Below, piece by piece: positions 34,036 to 43,749 of a stretch of DNA of 64,000 bases. Position numbers and translations under genes: made by a program. Location: positions 682,001-746,000 of the forward strand of contig NZ_JAJUKH010000001.1 of NCBI RefSeq assembly GCF_021538675.1, read 5' to 3'. The stretch comes from Paenarthrobacter sp. AR 02. GTDB lineage: Bacteria > Actinomycetota > Actinomycetes > Actinomycetales > Micrococcaceae. Numbering within the stretch: position 1 is the first letter of the stretch; each line of letters starts with the position of its first letter. The notes below the pieces were generated by a model that searched no databases, was not told where the DNA came from, and saw nothing but the letters and a program-made list of their open reading frames with translations.

Positions 34036-34800
34036 TCAGCGGCGGCCGGAGAGGAAGCGGGCCATCTCGCGCTGCGGTTCGCCCGTGCCATACGCCTCGC
34101 GGTGCACGCGCTTGGCTTCCGCCATGGCGTCCGTGAGGTCGTCATCTTCCAGGCTGCGCAGGCGGTTCTTGGTCAAGCGAACGGCACCCGGAGGAAGGAG
34201 GCTCAAGCGCGTGGCGAGTTCCTGGGCGTAAGCCAGCGTGCCGCCGTCGTCCGCCAAGTAGTTGAGGAGGCCGAGACGCTGAGCCTCGGCGGCGTCCACC
34301 AGTTCGCCGGTGAGGACGAACTGGGACGTTTTGGACTTGCCCAGGATGCTCCACATGGCCCAGATTCCGGTGATGCTGGGGATGCCGGACAGGACTTCGG
34401 GCTGGCCCATGCGGACCTGCAAGTCACCGACGCGGAGGTCCGCGAGGAGCGAGTACTGGAAACCGGAGCCGGCGGCGACGCCGTTGACCGCGGCGATGGT
34501 GATCTGGTCGAGGTTGCGTACGGCGCGGTAGAGGCGGTCGAAGCCGTCGATCCATGCCTCGGCCGAGGCGTGGTCATCGGGGTTCATGCCAGCGGTTTCG
34601 GCGAGGTCCTGCCCGGCGCAGAAGGCGCGGCCCGTTCCCGTGAGGATGACGGCGCGGACTTCGTCGTTGCCATTGAGGCCTTCGAGGTGGGCGATGAGTT
34701 CATCCCGCATGGATTTGGTCCAGGCGTTGAGCTTGTCCGGGCGGTTGAGCGTGATGGTGGCGACGGGGCCGTTCTGTTCGAAGAGTACTTCCTGGGACAC
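34036..34800 (-). CDS. Enoyl-CoA hydratase/isomerase family protein
   Basis: 254 residues from a GTG at 34800 (VSQEVLFEQNG) behind AAAGGAA; the ATG at 34872 further out lies in the intergenic region with LysR. Crotonase motifs: NRPDKLNAWTKSM, GRAFCAGQDLAET and AVNGVAAGSGFQYSLLADL. The absence of the second catalytic Glu in ILGKSKTSQ suggests an isomerase or different lyase. First gene of the ligase-transporter operon and divergent from LysR. Confidence 0.85.
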   Translation of the reverse strand: MSQEVLFEQNGPVATITLNRPDKLNAWTKSMRDELIAHLEGLNGNDEVRAVILTGTGRAFCAGQDLAETAGMNPDDHASAEAWIDGFDRLYRAVRNLDQITIAAVNGVAAGSGFQYSLLADLRVGDLQVRMGQPEVLSGIPSITGIWAMWSILGKSKTSQFVLTGELVDAAEAQRLGLLNYLADDGGTLAYAQELATRLSLLPPGAVRLTKNRLRSLEDDDLTDAMAEAKRVHREAYGTGEPQREMARFLSGRR

Positions 34801-34911
34801 GGTGTTTCCTTTAGGTTTGCCTTTGGTGTTGTCCCATCTGACCATCGCCAATTGTGACCGGTCTAACATCAATATCTACTCACCTTGATACCAAACTGAT
34901 ATGGTGCGGCG

Positions 34912-35808
34912 ATGGACCTCCACCATCTGAAGTACTTCGTGGTGCTCTCCGAGGAGTTGCATTTCGGCCGTGCGGCACAGCGTTTGCACATGGCCCAGCC
35001 ACCGCTGTCGCAGCGGATCAAAGACCTGGAGAAAGAGCTCGGGGTGCTGCTTTTTCACCGGCGACGGACCGGTGTGGAGCTGTCCGAAGCCGGCGCCCTT
35101 CTGCTGGAGCACGCACGTGGGGTGCTGGACCATGTGGCCATGGCGCAGGAGTCGATGCGCCGGATCCGCCCTGGGGCTTCCGGGGTGCTGCAGGTGGCGG
35201 TGCCGCCGGACACGAACCCGGTTGCGCTGTCCACGATGGTGTCTTCCTTTGCCACATCGGCGCCGGACGTACTGTTGAACCTCCACGAGCTCACCACAGT
35301 GGAGCAGGTTGAGCGATTGCGCGACGGCGAACTGGACGTTGCAGTGGTCCGTCACCCTTTGAGCAGCGTGGGTTTTGCGTCAGGGCCGGTGTTCTCGCGG
35401 GCGCTGGGGGTGGTGATGAATGCTTCACATCCGCTGGCTTCATTGTCATCGGTCAGGTTGGGTGACCTGGCCGGGAGCCCGTTGATCATCTTCCCACGGC
35501 ACATGGCGCCCACGCTGTACGACTCGTTCCTGCATACCTGCCGGGACGCCGGGTACTTGCCGGCCGCGATTGTCCATGCCCGGAACCAACACTTCACGCA
35601 CGGGCTGATCATGGCTGGCCGTGGCGTGCACTTCAACGAGGAGCCGTGGACTCCGTTGCCTTCAGGAATAGTGTGGCGACCGCTGGTTGGTGATCCCTTG
35701 GCGTGGCGGACGTCGGCGTTGTGGTTGAAGAGCCGTCGGTCGGCTGAGACGGACGCGTTTGTGGCTGCTGTGGGTGCGGGGTTGGAGGCGGGTGGACATG
35801 TAGCTTAG
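34912..35808 (+). CDS. LysR-family transcriptional regulator
   Basis: 298 residues. The helix-turn-helix is at 1-60 (MDLHHLKYFVVLSEELHFGR, AAQRLHMAQPPLSQRIKDLE). The C-terminal periplasmic-like domain binds an effector. It is divergent from the hydratase-ligase-transporter operon, so it most likely activates it in response to the acid or its CoA ester, as is usual for CatR/BenM-type regulators. Its stop overlaps the PadR gene end by 4 bp. Confidence 0.9.
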   Translation: MDLHHLKYFVVLSEELHFGRAAQRLHMAQPPLSQRIKDLEKELGVLLFHRRRTGVELSEAGALLLEHARGVLDHVAMAQESMRRIRPGASGVLQVAVPPDTNPVALSTMVSSFATSAPDVLLNLHELTTVEQVERLRDGELDVAVVRHPLSSVGFASGPVFSRALGVVMNASHPLASLSSVRLGDLAGSPLIIFPRHMAPTLYDSFLHTCRDAGYLPAAIVHARNQHFTHGLIMAGRGVHFNEEPWTPLPSGIVWRPLVGDPLAWRTSALWLKSRRSAETDAFVAAVGAGLEAGGHVA

Positions 35809-36179
35809 TCTCCGCGGTGCAGATTCGGCCGGTTCTGAACCTGATTCCGTCTATTGGCTTGCAATCCCAAAGAGCTGCAGTCCCCAGGTCCCGTCTCCAG
35901 TAGTTGAAGTAGAGCCGCGCGCAACTCTTTCCAAGTTGAGTGTCGTTGCTCCAAGGCGTCATACCCTGCCGCCGTCAATTCGTAACGTTTTCGAGGTGGA
36001 CCGCTGGGTGAGAGTTCCCACCTGTACTGCAACAGTCCCTGACCGGTGAGTCTGTTCAACAGTCCATACAGATCGCTTTCGCATGCCAGCAATTCGTGCA
36101 CCGCTCGCAGTTTTTGTGTCATTTCATATGCATGAGCTGGGCCCTTCTTTAGGACAGCCAAAACCGCAAACACAACCAA
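35805..36179 (-). CDS. PadR-family transcriptional regulator
   Basis: 124 residues from a TTG; an ATT at 36188-36190 with GGAGAG upstream would give RRALVVFAVLAVL, a better PadR start but a rare codon. The winged helix is clear: AVLKKGPAHAYEMTQKL and DLYGLLNRLTGQGLLQYRW, followed by PRKRYELTAAG. PadR proteins repress nearby genes in response to small molecules. It is divergent from the secreted peptide gene at 36353, which may be its target. Confidence 0.75.
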   Translation of the reverse strand: MVVFAVLAVLKKGPAHAYEMTQKLRAVHELLACESDLYGLLNRLTGQGLLQYRWELSPSGPPRKRYELTAAGYDALEQRHSTWKELRAALLQLLETGPGDCSSLGLQANRRNQVQNRPNLHRGD

Positions 36180-36352
36180 TGCGCGCCGAATGCCACTCCG
36201 CTCTCCTGCCCCCAGCTAACCATGACCGAAAGGTACCTCTCGGGACGTTGTAGATCAAAGTCAAGTCCCATTTAGGTTCGTCGAATCAAGGCAACTCGGT
36301 CTTGACCGACGAAGAGGAATGGGCCATTTAGCCATTCCGGATCTGGGGAATT

Positions 36353-36760
36353 ATGCAGTCTGATGTACTAGTCAATGACGCGACGCCAGCCCAGAAAAAG
36401 CGGCACACCAAGCTTCGAATTACACTCTTGGGGGCCGCCCTGGCAGTCAGCGCGGTAGTAACACCACTTGCCATTGCGCCAGCAAACGCAACTGGGGGCG
36501 TCGACTACTTTTGTGCAAGCAGTTGGGGAACAACGGTTTGGAACGGCCACGATCCCTACGCTTGTAGCGGTACCCTCACCGGCTACCGGGACGGCTATAA
36601 CGTGGGATCAGTCAATATGGTTCAACTGATTGCTGACCAGCCCCCTCGCACAGAGCTCGACCTGAACCAATGGTGCTCAGATAACTCGTTCTACTGCACG
36701 ATGGCGGCGGGCGCGTTCTGGGCCTTTGTCAGTGGCGTCATCGGTGCTGCAAACAGTTGA
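36353..36760 (+). CDS. Small secreted four-Cys protein
   Basis: 135 residues. A basic start, a hydrophobic stretch (ITLLGAALAVSAVVTPLAI) and an APANA cleavage site give a signal peptide. The mature part of about 85 residues has four Cys (DYFCASS, YACSG, QWCSDN, FYCTM), enough for two disulfides, and a hydrophobic Gly/Ala-rich end (MAAGAFWAFVSGVIGAA). No family is recognised. Size, Cys pattern and end resemble secreted bacteriocins, but nothing proves it. It lies behind PadR and before a small membrane protein. Confidence 0.6.
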   Translation: MQSDVLVNDATPAQKKRHTKLRITLLGAALAVSAVVTPLAIAPANATGGVDYFCASSWGTTVWNGHDPYACSGTLTGYRDGYNVGSVNMVQLIADQPPRTELDLNQWCSDNSFYCTMAAGAFWAFVSGVIGAANS

Positions 36761-36776
36761 TCCATTCCCGCTAAGG

Positions 36777-36806
36777 CGCTACCACGGCAGAATTGCCGTG
36801 GTAGCG
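36777..36806 (+). terminator. Perfect 13-bp hairpin after the secreted peptide gene
   Basis: CGCTACCACGGCA at 36777-36789 pairs exactly with the right arm at 36794-36806 across a GAAT loop. It is 17 bp after the stop codon and 7 bp before the next ATG, without a T-run, so read-through is likely and it may be an attenuator. Confidence 0.6.
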
Positions 36807-36813
36807 TCACCTT

Positions 36814-36999
36814 ATGAAAGTGACTCCTCAAATGCGCCGCACTCTAATCGTGTTTCTGGCTGGATTCATCTCTTTCGCCATTATGTGGCCGATCCTCGGC
36901 GTTTTACCCTCGCTAGGTGTCGGGCTCGTGGTAGCAGCAGCCGCCTTGGCAATCGATGCTGGGATATCCTCGCGCCGCAGGGCTCGCAAAGAAGCGTAG
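36814..36999 (+). CDS. Small two-helix membrane protein
   Basis: 61 residues with two hydrophobic helices (TLIVFLAGFISFAIMWPILG and PSLGVGLVVAAAALAI) and a basic end (SSRRRARKEA). There is no Shine-Dalgarno between the hairpin and the ATG, so its translation is uncertain. Position after a secreted peptide suggests a possible immunity protein; this is only inference. Confidence 0.45.
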   Translation: MKVTPQMRRTLIVFLAGFISFAIMWPILGVLPSLGVGLVVAAAALAIDAGISSRRRARKEA

Positions 37000-37302
37000 G
37001 CCTCTAGCGGCAATCAGAGCCTCGTTTCGCATCCGAGCCACCTACTGGCCACGACTGTTGATCTGATATCCGGAGACTGGAGCGGAACCAATCCCGTAGT
37101 CACGGCTGGCAACCGACGCAATGTCGTTGTCGAGTTAGAAGAATCGAAATCATCGGCAGCGTACCCGGGGAATTCGAAGCACCCGCCTGGTCAACGGATG
37201 GTGGTCTAAGGATTAGTAGGTTGCGAACAAAGGGCGACGTTGTTGTGACGGCGGGGTTCTCCTGTCACGTAGATCTGTTGCCCATCAACTCGGGAAGTCC
37301 AT
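37000..37302. other. Intergenic stretch with no feature seen
   Basis: About 300 bp between convergent genes. No coding frame with a ribosome site, no long palindrome and no repeat were found. Confidence 0.5.
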
Positions 37303-38493
37303 CTACTGGTGCAACGGACCCGAAGATAGTCGTCCGTGAAAGCGTCTCTCCACCTCCGTCACCACACTCCGGTTCCGCGCCGACTCTTCAACGGCGGCCA
37401 GCACTCGCTGGACCTGCAGCCCATCGTCGAACGACGGCGACGGCGTCTCACCGGAGCGAACGGCAAGCAGGAAGTCGCGCACCTGGTGCGTGAAGGTGTG
37501 TTCCCACCCGATGATGTGCCCCTGCGGCCACCACGCCGCAGCGTAAGGGTGCTCGGGCTCATTCACCAGGATCCGCCGGAACCCTTGCTCCCGCACAGGC
37601 AGCGTAGCGTCAAGAAAACCGAGCTCGTTCAGGTTTTCCAGGTCGAACGTCAGCGAACCCAAGGACCCGTAGATCTCAATCTTCAACGAGTTCTTCTGCC
37701 CGGTAGCCACCCGTGACGCTTCCACCGAGGCCCCCACGCCGCCGGTCAGCCCCAAGGTGGCCCACGCGGCGTCGTCGACTGTCACTTTCTCCAGCCCAGC
37801 GGCACCGGGGCGTTCGGTCACAAATGTCCGCAGCGTCCCCGTCACTTCGGTGACAATCTGCCCGGTGAGGTGCTGGACCTGGTCGATGGCGTGGGAAGCA
37901 ATGTCGCCGAGGGCCCCGGAGCCTGCGGTCTCCTTCCGCAGACGCCAACTCATGGGGGCGTCGACGTCGGAAAGCCAGTCCTGGAGGTAGGCGGCGCGTA
38001 CGTGCCGCACAGTTCCGAGACGTCCTTCGGCAATCAGGTCCCGAGCCAAGGCGAGCGCGGGAACCCGCCGGTAGTTGAACCCGACCATCGACTGCACCCC
38101 CTGTTCCCGGGCCGAAGCCGCCGCGGAAGCCATCAGCTCGGCCTCTTCCAGCGTGTTGGCGAGCGGCTTCTCTACCAGCACGTGTTTCCCCGCGGCCAAA
38201 GCTTCAAGAGCGATCTCGGCGTGCATCCAGCCGGGAGCGCAGATGTCCACGATGTCGATGTCGTCCCGCGAGATCACGGAGCGCCAGTCGGTAGCGGACT
38301 CGGCCCATCCATACTTGGCGGCAGCCGCTGAAACCAAGCCGGCGTCCCGGCCCACGAGCACTTTCTGCTCGAAGGCCGGGACGTCGAAGAAGCTGGCCAC
38401 ATTCCGCCACGCGTTCGAATGGGCTTTCCCCATGAACGCATAGCCGATCGCAGCAACGCCCAAGGGACGCCCCACAGGAAGAGAAGTGTTCAT
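37303..38493 (-). CDS. Gfo/Idh/MocA family oxidoreductase
   Basis: 396 residues. LGVAAIGYAFMGKAHSNAWRN is the nucleotide-binding start, VDICAPGWMHAEIALEALAAGKHVLVEKPLANT contains the EKP motif with its catalytic Lys, and the DIASHAIDQVQHL segment holds the usual Asp/His pair. The family oxidises sugars or inositol with NAD(P). Last gene of the LacI-controlled ABC operon, so it probably acts on the imported sugar. Confidence 0.87.
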   Translation of the reverse strand: MNTSLPVGRPLGVAAIGYAFMGKAHSNAWRNVASFFDVPAFEQKVLVGRDAGLVSAAAAKYGWAESATDWRSVISRDDIDIVDICAPGWMHAEIALEALAAGKHVLVEKPLANTLEEAELMASAAASAREQGVQSMVGFNYRRVPALALARDLIAEGRLGTVRHVRAAYLQDWLSDVDAPMSWRLRKETAGSGALGDIASHAIDQVQHLTGQIVTEVTGTLRTFVTERPGAAGLEKVTVDDAAWATLGLTGGVGASVEASRVATGQKNSLKIEIYGSLGSLTFDLENLNELGFLDATLPVREQGFRRILVNEPEHPYAAAWWPQGHIIGWEHTFTHQVRDFLLAVRSGETPSPSFDDGLQVQRVLAAVEESARNRSVVTEVERRFHGRLSSGPLHQ

Positions 38494-38496
38494 GGC

Positions 38497-39240
38497 TTAG
38501 GCGAACCAGTCCCGCGCAGGGTTGGAAACCTCGGGCGCCTCCCGGAAGACACCCGGCTGGGCCACCCAACCGACACCGTTGGCGATGACCTTCTGGATCT
38601 GCGGCTGGTGGTACACCGGGTATTCCTGGTCGCCGGGGCTGAAGTAGAAGATCCGTCCCTTGCCGCGGGAGAACGTCACGCCGGAGCGGAACACCTCGCC
38701 GCCCTCAAACGAGCTGATGAAGATCAGGTCATCGGGCTCCGGGATATCGAACAGTTCGCCGTACATTTCCTGCTGCGGAATCACGATCGGGCTTTCAATG
38801 CCGGCGGCAATCGGGTGCGAGGGCTTGACGGTCCACACCAGCTCGCGTTCCCCTTCGTTGCGCCATTTCAAGGAGCACGTGGTCCCCAACAAGCGGGTGA
38901 AGATCTTCGCGAAGTGCCCGGAGTGGAGCACAATCAGCCCCATGCCGCCGAGCACATGCCGCTGCACGCGGTCCACTACTTCGTCAGCGACGTCCCCATG
39001 AGCGATGTGCCCCCACCACAGCAGCACGTCGGTCTGTTCTAGAACTTCTTCGGAAAGTCCGTGCTCAGGATCAGCCAAGGTAGCGGTGGTGATTTCAGAG
39101 TCCGGGTAGAACCCCCGAAGCCCGGCGGCGATGGCGCCGTGGATCCCTTCGGGGTACATCTCGCCGATGGTCGCGGGCTCGTTGCGCGCTTCGTGGACGG
39201 CTTCGTTCCAGACAACGATTTTCAACTTGGTCTCGGTCAT
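38497..39240 (-). CDS. ThuA-like protein
   Basis: 247 residues. TEVL-type opening ([11 protein letters not shown]), [14 protein letters not shown] and [26 protein letters not shown] are the ThuA core, a class I glutamine amidotransferase-like fold. ThuA-type proteins, with Gfo/Idh/MocA enzymes, degrade disaccharides through 3-keto sugars in the cytoplasm. It lies 1 bp from one oxidoreductase and 3 bp from the other, so it is part of the same operon. Confidence 0.85.
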   Translation of the reverse strand: MTETKLKIVVWNEAVHEARNEPATIGEMYPEGIHGAIAAGLRGFYPDSEITTATLADPEHGLSEEVLEQTDVLLWWGHIAHGDVADEVVDRVQRHVLGGMGLIVLHSGHFAKIFTRLLGTTCSLKWRNEGERELVWTVKPSHPIAAGIESPIVIPQQEMYGELFDIPEPDDLIFISSFEGGEVFRSGVTFSRGKGRIFYFSPGDQEYPVYHQPQIQKVIANGVGWVAQPGVFREAPEVSNPARDWFA

Positions 39241-39241
39241 G

Positions 39242-40345
39242 TCAGAGGCTCACTTCTCGTTGTTCCTGGGCGGATTTGTAGCAGGCATCGAGCACCAGTG
39301 CGCGGCTGAGGGCGAGCGAGCCGTCGTGGCTTCCCCACACGGTTTCGCCGCCGCGCACAGCGGCGACGAAGTCGTCGACGACGGCCTGGTGGGCTCGCCC
39401 GGGTTCGGCCACCACTTCGAAGTCGGCATTTTCGCCATCCTTTTCCGTGAAGATGTGCACGTCAGCGACGGGGTTCTCGGAGGCGCCCACCGAGCGCAGG
39501 TCCGCTCCGCCGTCGGTCCCGTAAACCGTGAAATCCATGAGGTCCCGCTCGTCCCGGTACGTGGCCCAGCCTGCCTCAAGGATCAAGGTACCGCCGCCTT
39601 CCAGCCGGATGAACGCCGAAGCGAAGTCTTCCACTTCAAACTTATGGCTTGCGCTCGACGCCGTATAGCGGGCGTTGCCGCCGAGCCCGCGCGGACCGAG
39701 TTCCGAGTGCGTCGAGGCGGAAACGGACAGGACCTTCGGCTCTCCGAGGAGGTGCAGCGCGTAGTCCAGGACGTGCACGCCGATGTCGGCCAGCGGACCA
39801 CCGCCGGCGAGCGCCGGGTTGGTGAACCAGCTGCCGAGCATGGGAATGCCCTGGCGGCGCAGCCACGACGCCTTGGCGTAGTAGGGGCGGCCGAGCGTCC
39901 CGTCGTCGATCACTTTCTTGAGCGCCTGGATGTCGCCGCGGCGGCGGTGGTTGAACGCAACGTCCAGGACGCGTCCGGCCTCACGGGCGGCGTCCACCAT
40001 CTGCTGACCCTCGACGGCGTTACGCGCCAACGGCTTCTCGCTCAACACATGCAGGCCGCGCTCCAGCGCGGCAATGGAGATGGGCGCGTGGAGGAACGTC
40101 GGCACCGCGACGCTGACGGCGTCGAGGTCTTCGAGTTCGATCATGTCTTCCCAGCGGGCGAACGCGTGAGGAATGCTGTACTCCTCTTTCAGCTGGGCAA
40201 GAAGTTCCGGCTCCATGCCCGCGACGGCGACGATCTCGACGCCGTCGATGGTGCTGTACGCCTTGAGGTGCTGCTGGCCGGCCCAACCGATGCCCACAAC
40301 TCCCACCTTGAGGGTTGCGGACGGGGCCTGCTGCTGAATGCTCAC
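39242..40345 (-). CDS. Gfo/Idh/MocA family oxidoreductase
   Basis: 367 residues from a GTG at 40345 with AGGAACA upstream; the frame is open to 40444. [19 protein letters not shown] is the Rossmann start, [12 protein letters not shown] the EKP motif and [19 protein letters not shown] the active-site Asp-His. Different from the other oxidoreductase of the operon in sequence, so the two probably act on different positions or anomers. Next to the ThuA-like protein. Confidence 0.87.
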   Translation of the reverse strand: MSIQQQAPSATLKVGVVGIGWAGQQHLKAYSTIDGVEIVAVAGMEPELLAQLKEEYSIPHAFARWEDMIELEDLDAVSVAVPTFLHAPISIAALERGLHVLSEKPLARNAVEGQQMVDAAREAGRVLDVAFNHRRRGDIQALKKVIDDGTLGRPYYAKASWLRRQGIPMLGSWFTNPALAGGGPLADIGVHVLDYALHLLGEPKVLSVSASTHSELGPRGLGGNARYTASSASHKFEVEDFASAFIRLEGGGTLILEAGWATYRDERDLMDFTVYGTDGGADLRSVGASENPVADVHIFTEKDGENADFEVVAEPGRAHQAVVDDFVAAVRGGETVWGSHDGSLALSRALVLDACYKSAQEQREVSL

Positions 40346-40392
40346 GTTGTTCCTGTTCTTTCTGTGGTTACTTCGGATGGCTGAAAGTGGGG

Positions 40393-41292
40393 TTAGCCCT
40401 TGACCGCGCCCGCGGTCATGCCGGACACGATGCGCTTCTGGCAAAGGAGCACCAGGATCACGAGCGGGACGGTGATGATCACCGATGCCGCGCTGATGGT
40501 GCCGAGTGGTTGGTCGAACTCGCTGGTTCCGCTGAAGAACGCAATCGCCACCGGAACCGGACGGGCTTCCGGCGAGCTGGTCAGCGTGACGGCCAGGAGG
40601 AATTCGTTCCAGACCGAGATGAACACCAGGATCGCCGTCGTTGCCAGGCCAGGGACCGCCAGCGGCAGAATCACCTTGCGGAACGCGACAAACGGGGTGG
40701 CGCCATCCATGTACGCGGATTCCTCCAGCTCACGCGGAATCTCCTTGAAGAACGACGTCAGCGTGTAGATCGCCAACGGCAACGCGAACGTCAGCTTCGG
40801 GATGATGAGGCCCAGCAATGTGTCGTACAGGCCGATGTCGCGCCAGATGGAGAACATCGGGGCCGCGATGGCGATGGCCGGGAACGTCGTCACCGAGAGG
40901 ATCAGCGTCAGGATCATCGCCTTGCGGCGCATCTTCAGACGAGCCAGCGCGTAGGCGGCGAAGGACGCGCACACCAGCGCCACTGTTGTAGTCACGACGG
41001 CGATAATCACCGAGTTGCGCAACGCCAGGAGGAATTCGGGGTTCTGGAAGACGACGAGGTAGTTCTCGAGGGTCGGCTGGCTCGGGAAGAGCTCGCCTTG
41101 GGACAGGCTCGCGCCCTTCTTAAGGGAGGTGTTGACCAGCCAGTAGAAAGGGATGAGCGAGAAGCCCATGACCGCCACAACGAACACCCACACCATGGGA
41201 TGGAGTTTCGCTTCTCCCCTGAGCCGACGCTTCGGTGACTTGCGCCCGGTGGCGGGTGCCGCCGTCGTGCGTTCTGCAGTCAGCGTGCTCAT
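40393..41292 (-). CDS. Sugar ABC transporter permease (MalG type)
   Basis: 299 residues, six membrane helices, with the EAA loop around EIPRELEESAYMDGATPFVAFRKVILPL, the contact site for the ATPase. The C-terminus is typical of MalG-type permeases (QKRIVSGMTAGAVKG). No ATPase gene is in the operon; a shared MsiK-type ATPase elsewhere is common in Actinobacteria. Overlaps the other permease by ATGA. Confidence 0.92.
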   Translation of the reverse strand: MSTLTAERTTAAPATGRKSPKRRLRGEAKLHPMVWVFVVAVMGFSLIPFYWLVNTSLKKGASLSQGELFPSQPTLENYLVVFQNPEFLLALRNSVIIAVVTTTVALVCASFAAYALARLKMRRKAMILTLILSVTTFPAIAIAAPMFSIWRDIGLYDTLLGLIIPKLTFALPLAIYTLTSFFKEIPRELEESAYMDGATPFVAFRKVILPLAVPGLATTAILVFISVWNEFLLAVTLTSSPEARPVPVAIAFFSGTSEFDQPLGTISAASVIITVPLVILVLLCQKRIVSGMTAGAVKG

Positions 41293-42248
41293 TGTTCCTC
41301 CTTGGCGACGTCGCGGATGTTGCCGCCGCCGAAGCGGATATAGATGACCGAGACCACCATGACGGTGAGGAAGGTCAGGATGGACAGGGCCGAGCCTTCA
41401 CCCACCAACCGGTTTTCGCGGAGTTCGGTGTAGGCGAGCATGGACATCGATTCGGTGCCGTTGGCGCCGCGGGTGAGGACGAACGGCAGGTCAAATACGC
41501 GCAGGGCATCCAGGGTGCGGAAGATTGCGGCGAGGACGATCGCGGGACGCAACAGCGGCAGCGTGATGTGCAGGAAGGTCTGCCATTTGCTGGCGCCGTC
41601 GAGTTCTGCGGCCTCGTAGGTTTCCGAGGAGATGACCTGCAGGCCGGCCAGGATGATGAGTGCTGCGAACGGCGTGGTCTTCCAGACGTCGGCGAGGACG
41701 ATCACGGCCATCGCGTAGCCGTGCTCACCCAACCACACGACGTCGCCACCCGGCAGCCCGAGTGCGGAGAGAACGTTGGTAACCAGGCCGAGGTTGGGCT
41801 GGAACATCGTTTGCCAGGTGATGGCGCTGACCACGGTGACAATCGCGTACGGCAGCAGGACCACCGTGCGCAGGACGGCGCGGCCCTTGAACGCGAGGTT
41901 GAGCAGCAACGCCATGGCCGTACCGAGGATGAGCTCCAGGGTGACCGAGAGGCCCGCGAAAAGGAAGGTCTGGCCGAAAGCGGCCCACCACTCGTGGCTT
42001 GCCAGGGCGTTGATGTAATTTTCCAGGCCGACGAAGCGGGAGAGCCCTGCGGTGCGGACGCTGTACTGGTTCAGGGAGAGCCAGAGTGCGTAGCCGATGG
42101 GGACCGCGGCCACGAGGGCCATGAGGATCAGCGACGGTGCGGTCATGCGGAAGGCGAGGCGGCGTTCGGCGCGGTCGCGGGCGTTTGTTTTGGGTGCGCT
42201 TGGTGCGTGTGGTGGCGCGCTGCCGGGTTGGATGGTCTTGAGGGCCAT
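41289..42248 (-). CDS. Sugar ABC transporter permease (MalF type)
   Basis: 319 residues with a long N-terminus and six helices; the EAA loop reads SSETYEAAELDGASKWQTFLHITLPLL. It pairs with the MalG-type permease to import a sugar bound by the lipoprotein encoded upstream, 2 bp away. Both permeases lie in the LacI-regulated operon. Confidence 0.92.
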   Translation of the reverse strand: MALKTIQPGSAPPHAPSAPKTNARDRAERRLAFRMTAPSLILMALVAAVPIGYALWLSLNQYSVRTAGLSRFVGLENYINALASHEWWAAFGQTFLFAGLSVTLELILGTAMALLLNLAFKGRAVLRTVVLLPYAIVTVVSAITWQTMFQPNLGLVTNVLSALGLPGGDVVWLGEHGYAMAVIVLADVWKTTPFAALIILAGLQVISSETYEAAELDGASKWQTFLHITLPLLRPAIVLAAIFRTLDALRVFDLPFVLTRGANGTESMSMLAYTELRENRLVGEGSALSILTFLTVMVVSVIYIRFGGGNIRDVAKEEQ

Positions 42249-42250
42249 GA

Positions 42251-43558
42251 TTAGAAGCTCGCCTTGGCGGTGGTGATTTCCTCGGCCATCTTCTTCACCG
42301 CATCCTCAGTGGAGGCGGTGCCGGAGAGGACGGCGTAGACGTTCTTATAGATGGCCTGCGAGATCTGCGGGTACACGGGCGAGATCGGGCGCGGCTTGGC
42401 AGCCTTCACCGAGGCGAGGAGTTCGGTAGCGAACGGCATCTTCTGGAGCACCCCCGGGTCCGAGTAGGCTGCCTCATTCACCGGGGCCTGCGAGAAGTCC
42501 ATAGCAACGTGCTTCTGCCAGTCCGGCGTCGTGGCGAAGTCGATGAAGGCAACTGCCCCAGCCTGGTTGGTGGAGTGTGCGGAGATCGCCAGGTTCCAGC
42601 CGCCGAGCACGCCCGAGGCCTTGCCGCCTTCCCAGGCCGGCAGCGGTGCGACGGCGAAGCTGGATGCCAGCGGGGTTGCGTTCAGCAGGCGGTACACGTG
42701 CGGCCAGTTGCGCTGGTATCCGAAGTTGCCGGATTCGTAGGCCAGGCGGGCCGGGTCCTCGTTGTAGGTGAGGACGGCGCGGTCAGCTGAGCCGTTCTTG
42801 AGGCCCTCGGTCATGAAGTTGAGGACCTCGCGGGTCTCGTCGGAGTCGATCTTGACGTTGCCTTGGTCATCCAGGACTTCCCCGCCTGCGCTGTAGAGCA
42901 TTTCGAGGAAATTCACCGTGAGGCCCTCGTACTGCTTGCCCTGGTAGACGAACCCGTTGCCCGGGGCCTTAGCGGCTTCCGTGTAGAGCTGCTGCCAGGT
43001 CTCCGGCTTGGCCACCTTGTCCTTCTGGTAGTAGATCAGCCCGGCGTTGGTGAAGAACGGCGAGCCCCAGTACTTGTCCTGGTACTTGGTGGTTTCCACT
43101 GTGGAGGGAATGAGCCGGTCCTTGTTGGCTTCCACCAGCTTGGTCTGGTCCAGCAGCCAGCCCTGGGAGGCGAACTCGGAGGTCCAGATGACGTCCGTGA
43201 CGAAGAGGTCGCACTCGGTGGACTTGCCTTCGAGCCGCTGCACGATCTGCGTACGGGCCTCGTCCGTGGTGGCGCCGATCTCGGTGTACTTGGCCGTGAC
43301 CTTACCGTTCGCCTTGGTGAACGCTTCCGCCGTGCCCTTGTAGATGCCGCTCGCGTCCTTGACGCCGCAGATGTTCACGTTGCCACTGGCATTAGCGCCC
43401 GACGACGGATCGGCAGCTGCCGCTTGCTCGGCACCTTGGGGTGCGACTCCCCCGCCGCACGCGCTGAGGAGGAGGGCGGCTGCTAGGGCGGTTGCGGCTA
43501 GGGCCGTTTTGTTTGCGGCTTTGTTGTGGAGCGGGAGAGCAGGTCGGTTCAAGTCCAC
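42251..43558 (-). CDS. Sugar-binding lipoprotein of the ABC transporter
   Basis: 435 residues. The N-terminus has a basic start, hydrophobic AALAATALAAALLLSACGGG with the lipobox LLSAC, so the protein is anchored to the outside of the membrane. The body follows the family 1 extracellular solute-binding fold (VTDVIWTSEFASQGWLLD, FVYQGKQYEGLTVN). First gene of the operon, with two LacI operators 90-150 bp upstream. Confidence 0.92.
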   Translation of the reverse strand: MDLNRPALPLHNKAANKTALAATALAAALLLSACGGGVAPQGAEQAAAADPSSGANASGNVNICGVKDASGIYKGTAEAFTKANGKVTAKYTEIGATTDEARTQIVQRLEGKSTECDLFVTDVIWTSEFASQGWLLDQTKLVEANKDRLIPSTVETTKYQDKYWGSPFFTNAGLIYYQKDKVAKPETWQQLYTEAAKAPGNGFVYQGKQYEGLTVNFLEMLYSAGGEVLDDQGNVKIDSDETREVLNFMTEGLKNGSADRAVLTYNEDPARLAYESGNFGYQRNWPHVYRLLNATPLASSFAVAPLPAWEGGKASGVLGGWNLAISAHSTNQAGAVAFIDFATTPDWQKHVAMDFSQAPVNEAAYSDPGVLQKMPFATELLASVKAAKPRPISPVYPQISQAIYKNVYAVLSGTASTEDAVKKMAEEITTAKASF

Positions 43559-43650
43559 GAGTGGCTCCTTTGGTGACTGTGGTTCGCGGCCGCGGTTGAC
43601 TGTCCCGCGTCCCGTGCTTGGCTTCGTTGCCGGGGTGCATTGCCGGGCTG

Positions 43651-43664
43651 TGGAATCGATTCCA
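43651..43664. promoter_or_regulatory. LacI-family operator 1
   Basis: Perfect 14-bp palindrome TGGAATCGATTCCA, the CG-centred type bound by LacI-family proteins. Between the divergent solute-binding gene (start 43558) and the LacI gene. Confidence 0.8.
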
Positions 43665-43695
43665 AACGTTGCTTGGAAAAACGGCCTTGCGGCCG

Positions 43696-43709
43696 TGGAA
43701 TCGATTCCA
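43696..43709. promoter_or_regulatory. LacI-family operator 2
   Basis: Identical to operator 1, 45 bp away centre to centre. Two sites at this distance allow looping by one tetramer or double occupancy. Confidence 0.8.
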
Positions 43710-43749
43710 AAGTAGTGTGACAGGCGCCACGTTGGGCTGTCAACCCTCG

